Below, piece by piece: positions 55,101 to 62,433 of a DNA stretch of 64,000 bases. The notes below the pieces were generated by a model, which worked only from the letters and a program-made list of their open reading frames with translations, ran no database searches and had not been told where the DNA came from. The stretch comes from Halomonas cupida (lineage in GTDB: Bacteria > Pseudomonadota > Gammaproteobacteria > Pseudomonadales > Halomonadaceae). Both the position numbers and the translations under genes were made by a program. How positions within the stretch are numbered: the first letter of the stretch is position 1; each line of letters starts with the position of its first letter. Location of the stretch: NCBI RefSeq assembly GCF_900142755.1, contig NZ_FRCA01000014.1, positions 41,776-105,775 of the forward strand. Reading direction: 5' to 3'.

Positions 55101-58100
55101 AAGCGTCTCGGTGGCACTGAGATCACCGTCGACAACGCTGACCTCCACCTCGTAGACGCCATCCTCATCGGCATCCACCGCCAGCTCATAATCTCGCGGT
55201 GAAATGAAGCTCAGAACCCCCGTGTCACTGTCGATCTCGAACAGCGGAGCATCGACGCCACCAGTAATGGCGTACACCGGCGCATTCAGGCCTATGGCCT
55301 CACCGTCCTCGTCAACCACCGGAATGGTACCGATCTCGGTCACATTCTCGGCCACATTCAAGGCGTTCGGAGCAACAGCGATGCTTTCGTTGAGATCGGT
55401 CACACTGATCAACGTCTGCTGCGAGACACTGGTGGTGCCATCACTGACCACTACAGTCAGCTCATAGATACCATCGGCATCCGCGTCGGAGGGTAGCTCC
55501 GCATCCGGTGCAGCCAGGAAGTTCAAGGCGCCCGTGTCGGCGTCATAGCTGAACAAGGCAGCATCCGCCCCCTCGAGGCTGACAGCCAGGTCATCACCAT
55601 CGGTATCATCCAGCATCAGGCTGGCAACAGCGGTGGTGTTCTCATCAACACTGACTGCGGACTCGAGCCCTTCCAGCGTTGGCGCGCTGTTATTCGGCGC
55701 GGTGGTGGGCTCCAGCACCAGCGAATCAATACGCATCAGCTCGCCGCCTTCCGCCTGGAGGGCCAGGCTCGCCAGCATACCAGCAGTGACCAATACCGGC
55801 GTCTCGAAGACGATCTCCTTGCGGTTGCCGCTCTGTCCGGCGTTACCACGCGCCCCATCACCGACAAGGGTGCCGAAGTCATCATTGAGTACGACTGTCG
55901 ACTCGAGTTCGCCACTGGTCGTATTGCGTGCTTCCAGTACCGTGTCACCGATGGTCAATGTCAGGCTACCGGCACCATCGGTCTCGTCGTAGACGAACAA
56001 GCGCAACGTGTACCAGCCGGGAGTAACACCGGCAGCATCCAGTTCAGTGGATATCGTGGCCGGCTCGCTACTGATCATGCGAACCAGTTGCTCATTGGAG
56101 GCCGACACATTGCCGGTGGCGACAATATTTGCCGCACTCAGGTCAGTGAAATCCTCGGCCTCGATGATCACCGACGGTATCGGCGCCTGCTCATCAATCT
56201 CGAAGTTGAGTGTCTGGGTGGCAGACAGTCCCCCGGCATCAGTGGCACGCACGACGATGTCGAAACTACCGGCAACTTCCGGGGTCCCCTGGATGACTCC
56301 GTCGACCACCTCGAGCCCAGCCGGAAGATCTTCTGCACTCAGTGTTAGATCATCGCCGTCCGGATCAGAGAATAACGGCGCGAACTGGGCCAGCTCGATG
56401 TGGATGAAAGCTTCCCCCACCTGGCCGAAGTACGGCTCCAGTGCGGCCGGTTCTGCCACTGGCGCGTCATTGACGTTCTCGACTGTCAACGCAAAATCGG
56501 TTGTTGCTGTCGCCTGCCCATCATCAGCAGTGATGGCCACGGTATAGCCGCCCGGCGCAAGGTCACCGAGACTGCCGGACAGGACTAGACCATCAAACTC
56601 AAGACCGTCGACGGAAACAGCATTGCCGGAAGTCTCTGTAACAACGACACTGAATGTCAGATCATCGCCGTCATCGTCGACAAACGGCAGGTCGATTTCC
56701 AGCGTCGAGCCCTCCGCCACTGCCAGATCTGCGATGCCGTTGCCAACCACTCGCGGAGCCTGGTTGGTATCAACATCTGAGCCGCTGCTCAGTTGCACAT
56801 TACTGAAGCGTGCCGTTCCTCGGACTCCGATATCGTCGTCATTGACGAATACCAGTGAACCGATGGTCTGCCCCGCATGGGCAGAAAGATCAATGGTGAA
56901 ACGTGTGGTGCCATCACCATTGTCGACGCCCTCACCACGCAGATCGACGAAGCCCCCTTGGGTCTGGGTTCCACCCAGTTGATAGACGGAGTTGCCACCA
57001 TTGAAGGGGCTATCGTCAGGGTCAAAGCCGACGGCGATGATCTCCGATGCTGGCGAGGATGAGGCCGCCAGATCCAGTGTCAGCACGGTATCGTCTGTGA
57101 TCACGAAATCCTCGGCCAGACCGACACGCTTCCATACATTGCTGACAAGCGCCAACGTCGCGCCATCGTCTTCGATCTCGACTCCCGTTCCTGCTTCGGG
57201 ATTGTCCTGAAACGCATCCCACTCGGTAATGGCGTCTGCGCTGAAGGTCACATCAACTACATCCAGTACGGGACCCGTACCATCATCCTGCAACACCACA
57301 CTGGTGGAAGCGCTGGCTTCATTACCGGCAGCGTCGACAACATACAGGGTGACATCGGCATCACCGGTCGGTTGAGCGGACAGATCCAGCAACAGGCTGT
57401 TGCCATCCACCCCCACCGCCGACCGGGTCACTCCACCATCGAAACTCACTGCGGCGCTCTCGATATCCGCATCCAGACCGGCCAGATTGAAAGTCACGGC
57501 TTGGCTGTCAGCCGGCAATATCGGGTCAACAGGGCCGGTGATGGCCAGGTCTCCACCCTCATCGGCGGTGGTATCCAGGCTGAGAGCCATCCCTTGCTCA
57601 GCGCGATTGCCGAAGGCGTCGAGCACAATGAAGGTCGCGTTCAGGTCACCATCCATCTGGCCGCTGAGATCCACACTGAAGTCACCAGCGGCATCAGGCT
57701 GAACTTCTGTCACCGTGATGCCACCGTCGAAGCTGACCCCGATGTAGACCACATCGTCGTCCAGGCCTGTGACATTGAAGTCAGCCGCCGCGGTATTGGC
57801 GCCATTGATCAGGGTACTGCCTGCGGAAAACACGAGGTCTCCCTCGACGTCTGCCAGTACATCGCCAACAGGCCCGCTACCCAGAGTGGTGACTTCGAGG
57901 CGATCGATATTGGGGCCGCTGCCGGCGCCCACAGGAATCGCCAGGCGGATGACGTTGTCACCGACCTGCAGATCGGTACTCAGCGTCTGGTAACTCCATT
58001 GATCAAAGCCTTCGGTATCCGGATCGCCATCCACATCAGTGCCATCGAAGGCAAGCGTCAGCGCTGTGCCATCATTGACACTCAGCTCCATCGGACGCGC

Positions 58101-59972
58101 GCCATTGCTGGCGTAGCGAAAGTTGAGGTCGTAACTTCCTGCCTCGGCCACATTCACGGTGAAGCTGATGCTGTCGCCTGGCACGCTGCCGAAGTCGAGG
58201 TACCCATCACCGGAATAATTCGGGCGCAGGCCCTGAAAGCCGCTCCCTGTCTCAGGGTTGGCCGCATCACGCACCAGTGTGCCGGAATCATTGTCGACGC
58301 CCGGTAGAGCATCTTCAGCCTGAATGACAATGGGATCGATCAGCGGTCCTGTCGGGTCAACCGGATCCGCAGCCAACAGCGCCACTTCAACCTTGTCGAT
58401 ATTCGGCCCATTATCCCCCCCGCCCAAGCGCAAGGTGTGACTGCCGGCAGGCAGGCTGACTTCAATGGTTTCCGTGCTCCAGCCTTCCCACTCAGATGCT
58501 TCACCATCGATAGGTAGATTTCCTGCGGGCACCTCTCCGGTAACGTCATCCGGGTAGTAGAGCGCTGCCGCAGTAGCAGCAAAATTGAAACTGCCCAGGG
58601 TCGTGAGTTGCCCCCCTCCATCAACAAGCGAAAGGGTCAAAGGCCGGGCACTGGACGAGGCATAGGTTGAGGTAACGGTATAAGTTCCAGCAACCGCGAC
58701 ATCAAGGGTGAACTCGGACCAGGCCGCGGCATTACCGAATGCCCAGTCAACATAGCTCGTCCCCTCAGCACCGACTCGAAAGGTCTCACTACCGTCAGTG
58801 AGGTCGGCAATGGTATCGGGCGTAACCACGCGGTTGGTGGCGCCATCATCGTCGTTCGGCGTCGGCGACAGGACCATGTCCTCGGCCTGAATCACGTGTA
58901 CGTTCGGGTCTGGTGCTCGCACCTCCAGATAGTCGATATTGGGGCCACTGGCTCCATTGGAAGTGAAGCTGACAGTATTCTCACCGGCCTGTAGCTGAAC
59001 ACGAATGGTCTGCTCGCCAAACTCACTGAAGTCCGAAGCATCGGCCGTCAACGTCGTGCTGTGCAGATCGAACATGCGATCGACCAACTCGTTGTTGACC
59101 TCAAGCCGTAGCGGTCGATTGCGCCCACTGCCATCATCGTTCTGGCTCAACGCATAACCCAGCGCCAGATCATACTCCCCTGCCTCCGTCACGTTGAAGG
59201 TGAAGGTCAGCGACTCGCCAGACGCTTCCACATAGTCGATGTAGGCTCCGCCATCGGCGTTGTCAGTGTTGGAGTCTGAGGGATCATCGACGACACCAAT
59301 GCCCGGGCCAATCACCGTCGCATATGCGCCATCGCCAGCATCATTGTCCTCAGCCTGGATTCGAATCGGCGAGAAGGTATCTGCCGTCACCTGTGCTGCG
59401 GCAGCCAGAGGCAGGCTGTCGGCATCCCGCACCAGGGGAGCGGCCATCGGGGACGCAGACTGCACGTTGCCCGGGACATGATCTACGGCCCTGCTACCGG
59501 CAGCCTCAGCCTTGACCATACCAGGGTGGGACTCACCGCCATCAGGAGTTCGATCATGCTGCTTTATGTTAGCGCTAACACTCCCATCGACCAATACACC
59601 CACCGATGCACCATCTTCGACAGTCTCCTCGCTTTCGGACACCACTTCGAACACCAATGCACTGCTCAATTCCCCTAGCACTACACCGTGCTCGTCGAAC
59701 GCCTTGACGACCGCCTTGAGCGCCCCCAAGGGTGGCGCAGGCAACTCTTCGAAAACAAAGGGATACTGGGCCGCTTCGAAGCTCGAAATACTGCCCATTG
59801 CATCCGGCCATTGCAATTCAATGGCCGCAATGGACTGCGCCCATTCGCCTGGATGTGGAACGACAGAAAGGTCGTACTTCTCCAGCATTCCCCGATAAAC
59901 TGAGTCGCCCGCCTGGAGCAACTTGTGTAGTGTTTTACTCTGGTCGCGACCCACTAATGCAATCGAATACAT
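46134..59972 (-). CDS. Giant secreted multi-module carbohydrate-binding protein with sugar-dehydrogenase-like beta-propeller
   Basis: A 4612-residue acidic protein with no N-terminal signal peptide. Approximate modules: 1-200 unrecognised N-terminal region; CBM-like units starting IQAED or similar and ending in GPNID at about 200-350, 360-530, 548-692, 1640-1785, 1900-2048, 2934-3091 and 3107-3234 (seven GPNID motifs); Ig-like repeats 695-895 and 1790-1900; cadherin-like domains 1070-1265 and 1425-1635; a related VIIEAEDF unit 1268-1425; a malectin-like domain 2069-2267 (SVKINFQPEG); a glucose/sorbosone-dehydrogenase-like beta-propeller 2417-2916 (RRGIIGLTVDPTDPNVLWIT, then ARNAYDLVWHSNGFLYVPTNG); two ASH-like plus NYDYNDN-bearing units 3365-4035; three CBM6-type modules 4091-4557 (EWVEYT in each); and an Asp/Ala-rich C-terminus. 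No RTX nonapeptides are seen. A divergent type I exporter suggests that secretion route (inference). Confidence 0.9.
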   Translation of the reverse strand: MYSIALVGRDQSKTLHKLLQAGDSVYRGMLEKYDLSVVPHPGEWAQSIAAIELQWPDAMGSISSFEAAQYPFVFEELPAPPLGALKAVVKAFDEHGVVLGELSSALVFEVVSESEETVEDGASVGVLVDGSVSANIKQHDRTPDGGESHPGMVKAEAAGSRAVDHVPGNVQSASPMAAPLVRDADSLPLAAAAQVTADTFSPIRIQAEDNDAGDGAYATVIGPGIGVVDDPSDSNTDNADGGAYIDYVEASGESLTFTFNVTEAGEYDLALGYALSQNDDGSGRNRPLRLEVNNELVDRMFDLHSTTLTADASDFSEFGEQTIRVQLQAGENTVSFTSNGASGPNIDYLEVRAPDPNVHVIQAEDMVLSPTPNDDDGATNRVVTPDTIADLTDGSETFRVGAEGTSYVDWAFGNAAAWSEFTLDVAVAGTYTVTSTYASSSARPLTLSLVDGGGQLTTLGSFNFAATAAALYYPDDVTGEVPAGNLPIDGEASEWEGWSTETIEVSLPAGSHTLRLGGGDNGPNIDKVEVALLAADPVDPTGPLIDPIVIQAEDALPGVDNDSGTLVRDAANPETGSGFQGLRPNYSGDGYLDFGSVPGDSISFTVNVAEAGSYDLNFRYASNGARPMELSVNDGTALTLAFDGTDVDGDPDTEGFDQWSYQTLSTDLQVGDNVIRLAIPVGAGSGPNIDRLEVTTLGSGPVGDVLADVEGDLVFSAGSTLINGANTAAADFNVTGLDDDVVYIGVSFDGGITVTEVQPDAAGDFSVDLSGQMDGDLNATFIVLDAFGNRAEQGMALSLDTTADEGGDLAITGPVDPILPADSQAVTFNLAGLDADIESAAVSFDGGVTRSAVGVDGNSLLLDLSAQPTGDADVTLYVVDAAGNEASASTSVVLQDDGTGPVLDVVDVTFSADAITEWDAFQDNPEAGTGVEIEDDGATLALVSNVWKRVGLAEDFVITDDTVLTLDLAASSSPASEIIAVGFDPDDSPFNGGNSVYQLGGTQTQGGFVDLRGEGVDNGDGTTRFTIDLSAHAGQTIGSLVFVNDDDIGVRGTARFSNVQLSSGSDVDTNQAPRVVGNGIADLAVAEGSTLEIDLPFVDDDGDDLTFSVVVTETSGNAVSVDGLEFDGLVLSGSLGDLAPGGYTVAITADDGQATATTDFALTVENVNDAPVAEPAALEPYFGQVGEAFIHIELAQFAPLFSDPDGDDLTLSAEDLPAGLEVVDGVIQGTPEVAGSFDIVVRATDAGGLSATQTLNFEIDEQAPIPSVIIEAEDFTDLSAANIVATGNVSASNEQLVRMISSEPATISTELDAAGVTPGWYTLRLFVYDETDGAGSLTLTIGDTVLEARNTTSGELESTVVLNDDFGTLVGDGARGNAGQSGNRKEIVFETPVLVTAGMLASLALQAEGGELMRIDSLVLEPTTAPNNSAPTLEGLESAVSVDENTTAVASLMLDDTDGDDLAVSLEGADAALFSYDADTGALNFLAAPDAELPSDADADGIYELTVVVSDGTTSVSQQTLISVTDLNESIAVAPNALNVAENVTEIGTIPVVDEDGEAIGLNAPVYAITGGVDAPLFEIDSDTGVLSFISPRDYELAVDADEDGVYEVEVSVVDGDLSATETLAVTVTDVDETGFTPISLQAEGGTITLQDDGSNATVTTVRDADNPETGSGFSGLRPDYSGTGYVDFGDTAGDALSFEVDVSVAGTYDLNIRYASNTPRPLDLAVNGNGGQSLAFASTDPDGSGPEEGFDHWVFETVTVSLEAGSNTIALAIPPGASTGPNIDRIEITEAGSGPIPVDASADVDGNLALTAADDSLSDDQLASAVFNISGADDDIVSYAISLDGGTTRSEVTPDADGDVTLDLTGQSGSIDVMLIVTDAVGNEASVTDSVTIEGVAPFDFVIEGEELIIDDPDNVGDSLDTQVRDPSNPETNDATGADGLWDGFTGTGYLDMGGDVGDAGSFEVSVDEAGTYQLTVRYTNGDGAGADRPMNILVDGASQGSLAFGSTGVGNPGWENWQEETIEVELAAGTTTIRLENLGTAGPNIDNIQVSRDGDVPPRDVEPGDRFSVKINFQPEGVAVPDGYVADTGKAFGTQSLTVDGQSYQYGWVTEASIADGTANGTIPLDISALTSVAVNDRTDDIAGLDPRQGTYAHFDQPSADYVRAGWEIELEDGYYEVTISIGDTSGPYDSHNVLNAEGELFNDPFTPFRPDDFPADAAPADDTEGARSDLVTRIVQVTDGRLTLDSMGLDNENTEIQYIEIQSLPDLTPNDDREAPQDYAFFTDARAIAGVGQNEVEVDLDSTDGGVPSGVDPTSDIFVGISVVDGRGGALLESLADGSIRLFETVSGEEVTFNANTTGGFDSLTISPSQALKPFTSYTLVIEGFQDRGPNDDPDAPTREFQKYTNTFVTGEEPEVVPRDVAFDDVVELDGAADGAFGFTSLEISADGTHMYVATIGGQLLRYDVDPVDGSLDNRVELSLPSDYFFEPGADSSNDRRGIIGLTVDPTDPNVLWITDNYPIPLSGRDNGVPDFSGRVTKITLDDGPGFSGVAEPYITGLPRSNGDHVTNSLEFRENPDYDPLTNPDAPTHLLYLIQGSNSAMGEPDSAWGDRPERLLNAAVLEIDPTRDAPPGGFDVTTEPLPDDGLNRRFADDDTNVKDDPIPMGNGEFLVFNAQGVATVQDADGNVLEDFYDPYADGAVLTIFATGARNAYDLVWHSNGFLYVPTNGSAAGGNVPDNPNTPEDERYTNVEKQDDYLFRISEDGYYGHPNPLRDEYILNGGNPTSGTDPNQVDKYPSGTSPEGTYDLAGVYSLGENRSPNGAVEYTSGIFGGNLQGNVLFTEYSGGDDIRSITLDANGNVIGDDVLRDVDGNVISYIDPLDIIENPATGQLYLLTLNRGNGQSQIIRLDPVPGGTVDPDPGTDDLVSILAIQAEDVTPDDGTAVSIATEAGAEIEIRDVDNPETNQDLPNGLRPGAYGVDGNTNGNDGVPGGYADFGATNVDFLTFTFDLEADQAGDSVLRIRYANGGDADRPLEVFVNNVSVGVVSFPPSSLATADERWADWLTVDIPAALVSGQNTIRLQATDNTGPNIDQLEVLQDPDSASGFAEYEAEGAQLDGPVVVLASDDNRNASGDGFVDFDGSGDQTITWTVDVDEAGSYEIGIRYALAATKADRPLGLTINGVDIGQVNFVGQSNAAEDDWFYQDVLVNLQPGSNTITVTAPDGVGPNIDLLRVPTGAADNFVPVYADVTDGSRIELESGDSARSINEVTADFYFSVDADGLYRLDLAANVGADDGGSLALTLNGQTLSTVAYPGAGDTGEEGLWVELQAGQQYNLRAVSAADGADDIDYLDVTPIAGNDNADIEVQSGDPAYFANRLHFNYLENNSASNPDRDFKESATVTISNSGSETLDILDAVIEGPFVLADPTIFDGLSLAAGASIEVEVLFDRDAYVAPTTDAGDGVFEGSIRLTTNDADSPVAEVHMAGFWQARDEGGWEPNVNEVWEVFGFGNRIDGLPTVDGGGNSVLNDFDLYRPVNDDEVLSRYWTLADGVGEAKITQLAAFHGGGGATLGIHNPGNKGQDIIFSNHAGDNNQSILPLLSNGEFATTNFEFSDIPSDWQGNGVFGFEVANLSTDPSLNPTGGGTPPADADGIERGYTVRMFRALDADGNVIPNTYVGIMDYTGINYDYNDNMFLIEGVSPVTGGDLTVINNDGVPADDRLVMSRIENPANAAQQVHDVATVTLRNDGFEDLSINSVEVSDPALFELVSAFDPLVLEPGQEISVEVRFIATDSDDGSLYEANLIINSSDPDEGEKIIELAGIAQGQSENGQEPTVQEIVNAFGYSTDVAQGQMNQGGLVEANGDEILAPYFQRADGASPIKITQLAAYHTQGDIARLFIHDVDSRNLDEIIAHDEDDGQTLLPRTLDNGNQLASISLDRDDPFGFFAEISGRQGYISWSDPDANLYEDSIDAIGNPGTNLNWDENDGHLIRVYVAKDAQGNVIPDTYIVIQDYAGVNYDYNDNIFLVENVTTYDPTGAEDADANGRVDLYDDDDGDGIPNFIDNPTTDEQTAFNTDETPWAVGADGLTLEAKFYDNGGQGVAYNDSTAAHQGAALRGDEAVDISFGTEAIGYVTGGEWVEYTLNVETAGTYTLSLSASTPLDGRSVTAAFEQGGSFYASQTVDISNTGAYTTYSDTTPLTFELEEGEQVLRLTFNVGAMDLASFSLDQVPPVDDAQQAFTPDGEAWQVGSDFNLEAVNYDEGGQDVAYNDADAAQIGTPVRPGDGVDIVGDGDAIGWVDDGEWVEYTLDIAQAGVYDLSFLSALGDSSGAQRTITASFSKPGNSPYVTSESVQVEPTGNWSNFQSSSPTQVALEAGEQVLRLTFNGGSQDLASFSLSRDGQQAFNAGGMPWQVDADAGLELDAVLFDEGEQGESYNELSSSQLGSSFRDTPVDIVGQGEAIGWIEDGEWVEYTINVEQAGSHTLNFVTSNPNNGRSITASVEKNEAVYDQATTVTPNSGAWGTYTDNASVSLELEAGVQVLRLSFGGGSQDLASFELSRDGGAQANTQSLNVLLAQDDAAAATPAVDDLPISDDVGLQGVQADDSGSLI

Positions 59973-60714
59973 TGCTGACCCCCAATCATTTTATCCTACT
60001 GACCTTTTAATACGCCCTGAAAAAAGCGCATTCGCATCATCCAAACTGCAACAACATACTCAGCACAGCCTTCCTGACCTCAGAAAAACAAAGCGAAATC
60101 AAACTTCACTTCCTTCTAAACCATGTCCTTAATCAAGCTACGAAGTGCCTGGCGACGTGCCATTCAACATCGCAACAAGACAAGAACATCCTTTGGTGAG
60201 TCTAGTCCTGAGCAGGAAATCATCAAGCACAACAAACACAATATCTCATTCCTGATAAGCACCATTTCAGGACGTGGAAGATCAAAAATTAACAATTTAT
60301 TTTCAACAAGTTAAGAGAAGACAGGTCATCATTTTCCTAACGCGTAAGCATAATTCATTACTAATCATTCATATATAAAACCAAGCCTTTGAGATTAGAA
60401 AACTAGTACTATTAATTTTAATTTCTCACGCCTCCGATCAATAGATATAATCAAAAAACTAATTATCAAAAAATCAGCAAAACAAGTTCCTATCCACCTG
60501 AGACTCGATGACCAAGGAATACCTGGCTTTTTCACTACTGACCGTTTGAAATACGGGAATTAGTTTCCGACATCGACCAGACTGACAAGAAAATGGGGAC
60601 ACTGATTTCTGTCGCCAGGACCAGTGATTCATCGAAAGACGACAACTCGTCAGCCCCCTTACAAGAGCAAGGGAACTCGCCGTATCCAATGGGTTCTCTA
60701 CTGGGAACTGTTAT
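59973..60714. other. AT-rich divergent promoter region of giant gene and exporter
   Basis: The 742-bp gap between the divergent giant gene and the type I ABC transporter. From about 60000 to 60500 it is markedly AT-richer than the rest of the window (for example runs such as taattttaatttctc and ttatcaaaaaatcagc). Both promoters must lie here. A 63-codon plus-strand frame at 60123-60314 has no family features and no clear Shine-Dalgarno. The composition suggests binding sites for nucleoid-associated silencers or relatively recent acquisition (inference). Confidence 0.7.
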
Positions 60715-62433
60715 ATGAATGACCTGAGAAAGGTACTGAACTACTGCCGAGGTAGTTTCCTGCATGTAGGAATATTCAGCCTGTTCATCAATCTACTGAT
60801 GCTGGTTCCCCCGCTGTATATGTTGCAGGTGTACGACCGTGTCATTACCACACGCAGCGCAGAGACGCTGCTGATGCTGACGCTGGTGGTTGTGTTTCTG
60901 TTCATGGTGATGGGCGGGCTCGAACTGATGCGCTCGAGAATACTGGTTCGGGTCGGCAACAAGCTCGATGTACTGATCAGCCCCCGTTTGTACCATGCCA
61001 TGTTCCAGCGCACTCTGATGATGCCGGGCAAACCTTCGGCGCAGCCCTTGAGCGACCTTACCGCCTTGCGGCAATTCCTCTCCGGCAACGGCTTGTTCGC
61101 CTTCTTCGACACTCCCTGGGTGCCGATCTATATCGCGGTGTTGGCTCTTTTTCATCCCTGGTTCGGGCTTTTTGCCATCGCTGCCGCCGCCGTTCTCATT
61201 ATCGTCGCATTGATCAATGAATGGTCAACACGTGCATTGCTCAGCGAAGCCAACGGGCAGCACGTTGCCGCTCAGGATCTAGCCAACAGCAACCTCCGCA
61301 ACGCCGAAGTGCTCCATGCCATGGGGATGCTACAGGGCATTCAGGGACGCTGGACGGCTCGTCATCGTGAGTATCTGGTGCTGCAATCCAAGGCCAGCGA
61401 CCGCGCCGGACTACTGACCAACACCTCCAAGGTGCTGCGTCTGATGTTCCAGTCGCTGATCCTCGGCCTGGGGGCCTGGCTGGTACTGGCCGGAGATATC
61501 ACCCCCGGCATGATGATTGCCGGCTCCATTCTGATGGGCCGCGCGCTGGCTCCCATTGATCAGATGATCAATGGCTGGAAAGGTTATTCCGGTGCTCGCA
61601 CGGCTCGGGGGCGGCTGGAGGAACTACTGGATGCCGTGCCGGCCCCTACCCCGGGCATGCCCCTGCCTCAGCCGAAAGGCACCCTGACACTCGAGGGTGT
61701 CAATGCTGCGCCGCCGGGCGAACGTCTGCCGACGCTTCACAATATCGATCTGCAGATGGCAAAGGGCGAACATATTGCGATAGTGGGACCCAGTGCGTCG
61801 GGAAAGTCGACACTGGCCCGTATAGTGCTCGGAATCTGGCCAGTGCAACTCGGCAATGTGCGTCTCGATGGTGCTGACATCACCCAATGGGATCGTATGG
61901 CGCTGGGCCCGTGTCTGGGGTACCTTCCACAGGACATCGAGCTGTTCGATGGAACAGTGGCCGAGAACATCGCGCGCTTCCAGGACGTTGACGCAGCAGC
62001 AGTCGTCGAGGCCGCCAATCTCGCAGGTGTACATGGCATGATATTGAGCCTCCCCGACGGCTACGACACCATGCTCAACCATGGCGGCGCTTCGCTGTCG
62101 GCTGGCCAGCGTCAGCGCATTGGCCTGGCTCGGGCGCTGTATGACAACCCGGTGCTGGTGGTGCTCGACGAACCGGATGCGAATCTTGATGAAAGTGGCG
62201 AGGTGGCACTCTCCAATTGCCTGAAGCAACTACAACGGCGCGGCACCACTGCACTGATCATCAGCCACCGCCAGCGCCTGCTGCAGCAAGTCGACCGGGT
62301 ACTGGTCATGCGTGATGGTCGAATTTCTTCTCTTGCGCCACCCAGGCATTCATCTACAGCCGCTCCGACAGTCACCGCACTGCGACCCAGTGCGCGTGGC
62401 CATAACAGGTCAAGCGAGGAGTCCAGATCATGA
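60715..62433 (+). CDS. Type I secretion ABC transporter (PrtD/AprD type)
   Basis: A 572-residue fused membrane/ATPase half-transporter of a type I secretion system. Membrane segments are in residues about 20-290, starting GIFSLFINLLMLVPPLYMLQVYDRV (split at MLV). The ATPase has Walker A GPSASGKST (about residue 360), the ABC signature LSAGQRQRIGLARAL and Walker B VLVVLDEPDANLD, with an H-loop in LIISHRQRLL. It lacks an N-terminal C39 peptidase domain, so its substrate is probably not cleaved at a double-glycine leader. The C-terminal tail of about 35 residues is unusually Ser/Arg-rich. It overlaps the adaptor gene by 4 bp (ATGA) and is divergent from the giant gene, its likely cargo. Confidence 0.93.
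   Translation: MNDLRKVLNYCRGSFLHVGIFSLFINLLMLVPPLYMLQVYDRVITTRSAETLLMLTLVVVFLFMVMGGLELMRSRILVRVGNKLDVLISPRLYHAMFQRTLMMPGKPSAQPLSDLTALRQFLSGNGLFAFFDTPWVPIYIAVLALFHPWFGLFAIAAAAVLIIVALINEWSTRALLSEANGQHVAAQDLANSNLRNAEVLHAMGMLQGIQGRWTARHREYLVLQSKASDRAGLLTNTSKVLRLMFQSLILGLGAWLVLAGDITPGMMIAGSILMGRALAPIDQMINGWKGYSGARTARGRLEELLDAVPAPTPGMPLPQPKGTLTLEGVNAAPPGERLPTLHNIDLQMAKGEHIAIVGPSASGKSTLARIVLGIWPVQLGNVRLDGADITQWDRMALGPCLGYLPQDIELFDGTVAENIARFQDVDAAAVVEAANLAGVHGMILSLPDGYDTMLNHGGASLSAGQRQRIGLARALYDNPVLVVLDEPDANLDESGEVALSNCLKQLQRRGTTALIISHRQRLLQQVDRVLVMRDGRISSLAPPRHSSTAAPTVTALRPSARGHNRSSEESRS

Noticed and set aside
53391..55202. 603-codon plus-strand frame, with similar long frames, inside the giant gene
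   Set aside because: Antisense to the modular protein, whose sense frame has clear repeated domains. The antisense frames have no recognisable motifs.
60123..60314. 63-codon frame in the AT-rich gap
   Set aside because: No Shine-Dalgarno or family features; composition matches the surrounding non-coding sequence.
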